Source of the DNA: Mycolicibacterium austroafricanum
GTDB lineage: Bacteria; Actinomycetota; Actinomycetes; Mycobacteriales; Mycobacteriaceae
Direction of reading: 5' to 3'
NCBI RefSeq assembly: GCF_000612725.1
Contig: NZ_HG964455.1
Span: 156,432 to 220,431 of the forward strand
Length of the DNA stretch: 64,000 nt
Positions 60,841 through 64,000 of this stretch are shown in pieces. The notes under the pieces are model-generated. The model did not search any database and was not told the DNA's origin. It saw nothing but the letters and a program-made list of their open reading frames with translations. Both the position numbers and the translations under genes were made by a program. Each line of letters begins with the position of its first letter. The stretch's first letter is position 1.

Positions 60841-60852
60841 CCGGATATCCGG
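60841..60852. other. 12-bp palindrome upstream of ctaD
   Basis: CCGGATATCCGG is a perfect 12-bp palindrome 28 bp upstream of the ctaD start, in its presumed 5 prime UTR or promoter. It might bind a regulator; no identity is claimed. Confidence 0.3.
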
Positions 60853-61005
60853 ATCGATTGTCGGCGTACCGACGTTTGGTATGAATCCTAACCTCCCGGG
60901 CAGGACGGGGCTGGGGTGGTCCTACAAACCGTCGTAATTGGCCCCGCGCCGAGCCCATGACGGGCCTTGACCAGCCGTGAAGCGTCCGGATGTTAACGTC
61001 GGCGC

Positions 61006-62148
61006 GTGCTGTTCACGGGAGCGCGGGCGGACCACCGGTGGTCCCGGTCGGCGGGACTTGCCGCCGTCGGCGTCGCCGTCGCGGTGTTCGCTTTCACCGG
61101 GTGCGGCTCTTCCGGCAACGACACGGCCGACGGCCCCGGTCAGCGCGCCGTCGAGACCAGCACGACGCGCATCGCGAGTGCGGGCGTGCTCGGTAACGAC
61201 CGCAGGCCCGACGAGTCGTGCGCGCCCGAACCGGCACGGCTCGACGACGGCCCGCCCGACCGCGAGGTGCGCAACGCGACCGGGCACGGTGTGTCGCCGC
61301 CGATCCCGGAGCTCACCCAGGTGCGCGCGGATCCGCAGCGCATCGTCGTGCTCTCCGGTGACCATCTCGACGCGCTGTGCGCGCTCGGCCTGCAGTCCCG
61401 CATCGTGGCCGCAGCGCTGCCGGAGGGCTCCGACGTCCAGCCGGCGTATCTGGGCACCGTCATCCACGAACTGCCTGGTGCAGGCAGCCGCACCGATCCC
61501 GACCTCGATGCCATCCGCGCGGCGCAGCCCGATCTCATCCTCGGCTCGGTGGCGCTGACGCCCCAGGACCATCCCGAACTGGCCGCGATCGCACCGACGG
61601 TGTTCACCGGTCCCGCGGGGTCGGCGTGGCGGGACAATCTGCGTACCGTCGGCGCGGCCACGGGCCGGGCGGCGGCGGCCGACGGCCTGATCGAGGACTT
61701 CGATCGGGCGGCCGACCGGACCGGACTGGACAACGACGCGGCGCACTTCCAGGCGTCGGTGGTGCAATTCACCGACACGACGATGCGGGTGTTCGGTCCC
61801 GACAGCTTCCCCGGCAGTGTGCTGGCCGCTGTCGGCGTGGATCGTCCTGCGGCACAACGGTTCACCGACAAGCCCTACGTCGAGGTGGGGATCTCCGACG
61901 AGGACCTGGGCAACTCTCCGGACTTCTCGATCGCCGACGGCGACCTCGTCTATGTGTCGTTCGCCACGGCCGAAGCGCGGGAACGCGCGCCGAAAGTCCT
62001 TGACAGCGATGCGTGGCGACGCCTTTCGGCCAACCGCGACGGCCGGGTGTTCGCGGTGAACAACGAGGTCTGGCAGACCGGTGAGGGCATCGTGGCGGCG
62101 CGCGGCATGCTCGCCGACCTACGATGGGTCAACGCTCCCATCAACTGA
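61006..62148 (+). CDS. fecB: FecB-like periplasmic binding lipoprotein
   Basis: A siderophore/iron-type ABC solute-binding lipoprotein, 380 residues. The signal peptide ends FTGC (Cys33). The binding domain shows RIVVLSGDHLDALCALGLQSRIVAA and a DLILGS helix, with WQTGEGIVAARGMLADL at the end. No permease genes adjoin. Its homolog in M. tuberculosis is linked to cell-wall-related antibiotic tolerance, as I recall, and might not be an iron importer. It is divergent from ctaD. Confidence 0.88.
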   Translation: MLFTGARADHRWSRSAGLAAVGVAVAVFAFTGCGSSGNDTADGPGQRAVETSTTRIASAGVLGNDRRPDESCAPEPARLDDGPPDREVRNATGHGVSPPIPELTQVRADPQRIVVLSGDHLDALCALGLQSRIVAAALPEGSDVQPAYLGTVIHELPGAGSRTDPDLDAIRAAQPDLILGSVALTPQDHPELAAIAPTVFTGPAGSAWRDNLRTVGAATGRAAAADGLIEDFDRAADRTGLDNDAAHFQASVVQFTDTTMRVFGPDSFPGSVLAAVGVDRPAAQRFTDKPYVEVGISDEDLGNSPDFSIADGDLVYVSFATAEARERAPKVLDSDAWRRLSANRDGRVFAVNNEVWQTGEGIVAARGMLADLRWVNAPIN

Positions 62149-62282
62149 CCGGTCCGGCGAGGTTGCGGACTAACCCGCCGGCCCAGACCGTTGAAGCTGT
62201 CAGCCGCATCGTCGCGGCGCATTCCCTTGGGCCCCGGCACCGGCCGACGCCTTCGAGCAGACAAGAACAGACAGAGGTAATG

Positions 62283-63329
62283 ATGACCACCGTTTCCGCG
62301 TACGCGGCCACGTCCGCCGATGGGCCGCTGACCAGGACCACCGTCACCCGGCGCGACGTCGGACCCCATGACGTCGCCTTCGACATCCACTTCGCCGGCA
62401 TCTGCCACTCCGACATCCACACCGTGCGCGGGGAGTGGGGTGGCATCGACTACCCGCTGGTCCCTGGGCACGAGATCGCGGGCATCGTCACCGAGGTCGG
62501 TTCCGCCGTAACGAAATTCACAGTCGGCGACCGGGTCGGAGTCGGGTGTTTCGTCGATTCGTGCCGGGAGTGCGACGCGTGCCGCGACGGCGAAGAGCAG
62601 TACTGCACCGGCGGCGGCATGGTCGGCACGTACAACGGTGTCGGTCGCGACGGGCAGCGGACGCAGGGCGGCTACAGCGGCGCGATCGTGGTGGACGAGA
62701 ACTATGTGCTGAACATTCCCGACGCCATCCCGCTGGACAAGGCGGCTCCCCTGCTGTGCGCGGGCATCACCACGTACTCGCCGCTGCATCACTGGAATGC
62801 GGGCCCGGGCACGAAGGTGGCCGTGATCGGTCTCGGCGGCCTCGGTCATCTGGCGGTCAAGCTGGCCGCCGCGATGGGCGCCGAGGTCACCGTGCTCAGC
62901 CAGTCACTGAAAAAGATGGAGGACGGTCTGCGGCTCGGCGCCACCGAGTACCGCGCCACCAGCGACCGCGACACCTTCAAAGAGCTCCGCGGCCGCTTCG
63001 ACCTGATCCTCAACACCGTGTCGGCCAACCTGAACCTCGAGGACTACCTCAAGCTGCTCAAGATCGACGGCACCCTCGTGGAGCTCGGTATGCCCGAGCA
63101 CCCGATGAGTGTGCCGGCCGGCGCACTGATCTCCGGGCGGCGCAGCATCGCCGGATCGATGATCGGGGGCATCGCCGAAACCCAGGAGATGCTGGACTTC
63201 TGCGCCGAACACGATGTCACCCCCGAGATCGAGATCATCGAGCCGGACTACATCAACGAGGCCTATGAGCGCGTCATGGCCAGCGACGTCCGCTACCGGT
63301 TCGTCATCGACACCGCGTCGCTGCGGTAG
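62283..63329 (+). CDS. adhC: NADP-dependent alcohol dehydrogenase AdhC
   Basis: Zinc-dependent MDR alcohol/aldehyde reductase, 348 residues. Catalytic zinc Cys41, His63, Glu64 and Cys159 and structural zinc Cys94, 97, 100 and 108 are present. The nucleotide loop is GLGGLGHLAVKLA (about 176-188); SQSLKK after the second strand favours NADP. GAGG lies 5 nt before ATG 62283; an ATG three bases upstream is less well spaced. Substrates are probably aliphatic or cinnamyl-type alcohols. Confidence 0.93.
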   Translation: MTTVSAYAATSADGPLTRTTVTRRDVGPHDVAFDIHFAGICHSDIHTVRGEWGGIDYPLVPGHEIAGIVTEVGSAVTKFTVGDRVGVGCFVDSCRECDACRDGEEQYCTGGGMVGTYNGVGRDGQRTQGGYSGAIVVDENYVLNIPDAIPLDKAAPLLCAGITTYSPLHHWNAGPGTKVAVIGLGGLGHLAVKLAAAMGAEVTVLSQSLKKMEDGLRLGATEYRATSDRDTFKELRGRFDLILNTVSANLNLEDYLKLLKIDGTLVELGMPEHPMSVPAGALISGRRSIAGSMIGGIAETQEMLDFCAEHDVTPEIEIIEPDYINEAYERVMASDVRYRFVIDTASLR

Positions 63330-63332
63330 CAG

Positions 63333-63668
63333 TCACTCTGCGGCGGTCCCGTCGACCTCGACCCCGGCCAGCGGCCAGCCTGCCGCGGCCAGTTTCGCCG
63401 CCACCCGCTGAATGTTCTCCGGCCCGGCGTCATGGTGGGTGACGTCCTGGATGAACGCGGCGATCTCGTCCCCGTCGATGGCTCCGTCGGCGGTGGCCGC
63501 CGAGCCCTCGGCGGTCAGGTGCGCGATGACCTCCTTGATCTGACCTTCGGTCAGGGGTGTCGAACGCAGCAGCGCGAGCAGCGGGACGCGATCCGGGCCC
63601 GGGACACCGCCGGGGTAGCCGGCGCGCAGCCAGTCGAGGATCGAGTGGAACAAAGACGTGGCGGTCAC
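63333..63668 (-). CDS. DUF3349 protein
   Basis: A small helical protein of 111 residues: LDWLRAGYPGGVPGPDRVPLLALLRSTPLTEGQIKEV is the DUF3349 core, with DGDEIAAFIQDVT after it. The family is mycobacterial, of unknown function (Rv3046c and Rv0543c belong to it, as I recall). It is convergent with adhC, with 3 bp between the stops. Confidence 0.85.
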   Translation of the reverse strand: MTATSLFHSILDWLRAGYPGGVPGPDRVPLLALLRSTPLTEGQIKEVIAHLTAEGSAATADGAIDGDEIAAFIQDVTHHDAGPENIQRVAAKLAAAGWPLAGVEVDGTAAE

Positions 63669-63742
63669 GCCACCAGTGTCCTCCCTGGGATCGACGACTG
63701 CGAGGATGCGGCCCCGCTGTTCGCGTCCGTGTCACCTGCCAT

Positions 63743-64000
63743 TCAGCCGGCAGCCGCCGTCGTCAATGCTCGGACCACGCTGTTCTTCGCCAGCGTGACC
63801 TTGAACTCGTTCTGGCTCAACGGCGCGGCTCCCTCGAGCGCGGCCTCTGCCGCACACCGGAACACCTCCATCGTGGCCCGGCGCCCGGTCAGCAGCGCCT
63901 CGGCGGCGGGCACCCGCCAAGGCCGGGCGGCCACCCCTCCGAGCGCGACGGCCGCAGACTCGATGACATCGCCGTCGAACCGCAGGACGGCGGCCACGGA
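63743..64000 (-). CDS. FAD-binding subunit of xanthine dehydrogenase family, 5 prime end outside window
   Basis: Only the last 85 codons are visible. AAVLRFDGDVIESAAVALGGVAARPWR and QNEFKVTLAKNSVVRAL are the C-terminal segments of molybdopterin dehydrogenase FAD subunits of the YagS/PaoB type, which pass electrons from an Fe-S subunit to a quinone or oxygen. The catalytic and Fe-S subunit genes would be beyond base 64000. The partial sequence limits certainty. Confidence 0.8.
   Translation of the reverse strand, partial: SVAAVLRFDGDVIESAAVALGGVAARPWRVPAAEALLTGRRATMEVFRCAAEAALEGAAPLSQNEFKVTLAKNSVVRALTTAAAG

Noticed and set aside
58974..60884. Long open frames opposite real genes (also 1349-2749, 3925-5751, 15069-17198)
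   Set aside because: They are antisense to ctaD, leuC, gltX and ilvB respectively, are rich in Arg, His, Asp and Gly, and have no family motifs. High G+C keeps such frames open.

Overview
The window is a chromosomal segment of a fast-growing mycobacterium (Mycolicibacterium type). Evidence: very high G+C, a HupB with a lysine/alanine-rich tail, and a gene order that, as I remember it, follows Mycobacterium tuberculosis from hupB (Rv2986c) to Rv3046c almost gene for gene. The placement rests on protein motifs and remembered synteny, because no database search could be run.

Region 1 (1-17.3 kb) is a branched-chain amino acid and serine district: hupB, leuD, leuC, the divergent IclR regulator, two tRNA genes (Glu-CTC, Gln-CTG), gltX, an FAH-family hydrolase, a divergent MFS transporter, leuB, serA, an FAD oxidoreductase, wrbA, and ilvC-ilvN-ilvB. 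Two control systems can be read directly. (a) A 40-bp operator with inverted 9-10-bp arms at identical spacing lies between leuC and its IclR regulator and again in front of the MFS gene. (b) The ilvBNC operon is preceded by a complete attenuator: a good -35/-10, an apparently leaderless 21-residue leader peptide rich in Leu/Val/Ile, a 17-bp alternative stem, and a U-tailed terminator.

Region 2 (17.3-33.7 kb) holds cfp6, doxX, lppZ, a PrrB-like histidine kinase with no response regulator beside it, the Glu-tRNA(Gln)/Asp-tRNA(Asn) amidotransferase genes gatB and gatA-gatC with pfkA between them, an ACT protein, NAD-dependent ligase ligA, an acyl-CoA ligase, a GAF-PAS-PAS-GGDEF diguanylate cyclase and a methionine-synthase-like protein. 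gltX, tRNA-Gln and gatCAB together suggest indirect Gln-tRNA synthesis.

Region 3 (33.7-46.2 kb) holds lpqA, mnmA and iscS (tRNA thiolation and sulfur supply), two acyltransferases resembling the OlsA/OlsB pair for ornithine lipids, a cupin/SDR pair, etfA-etfB, and methyltransferase, GH57 and GT4 genes of the methylglucose lipopolysaccharide type with an associated hexapeptide acyltransferase. The ESX/PPE block that I recall between lpqA and mnmA in M. tuberculosis is absent.

Region 4 (46.2-64 kb) starts with a 36-bp minisatellite (four perfect copies). It continues with a propeller lipoprotein, an AGCS symporter, a TB22.2-like secreted protein, two methyltransferases, echA17, a NUDIX hydrolase and an ABC ATPase. 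Next come a small kinase and a YczE membrane protein preceded by a previously easy-to-miss 50-aa ORF and a divergent MocR regulator. Last are serB2, ctaD, fecB, adhC, a DUF3349 protein, and the 3 prime part of a xanthine-dehydrogenase-family FAD subunit running off the window. I see no prophage, insertion sequence, CRISPR array or rRNA.
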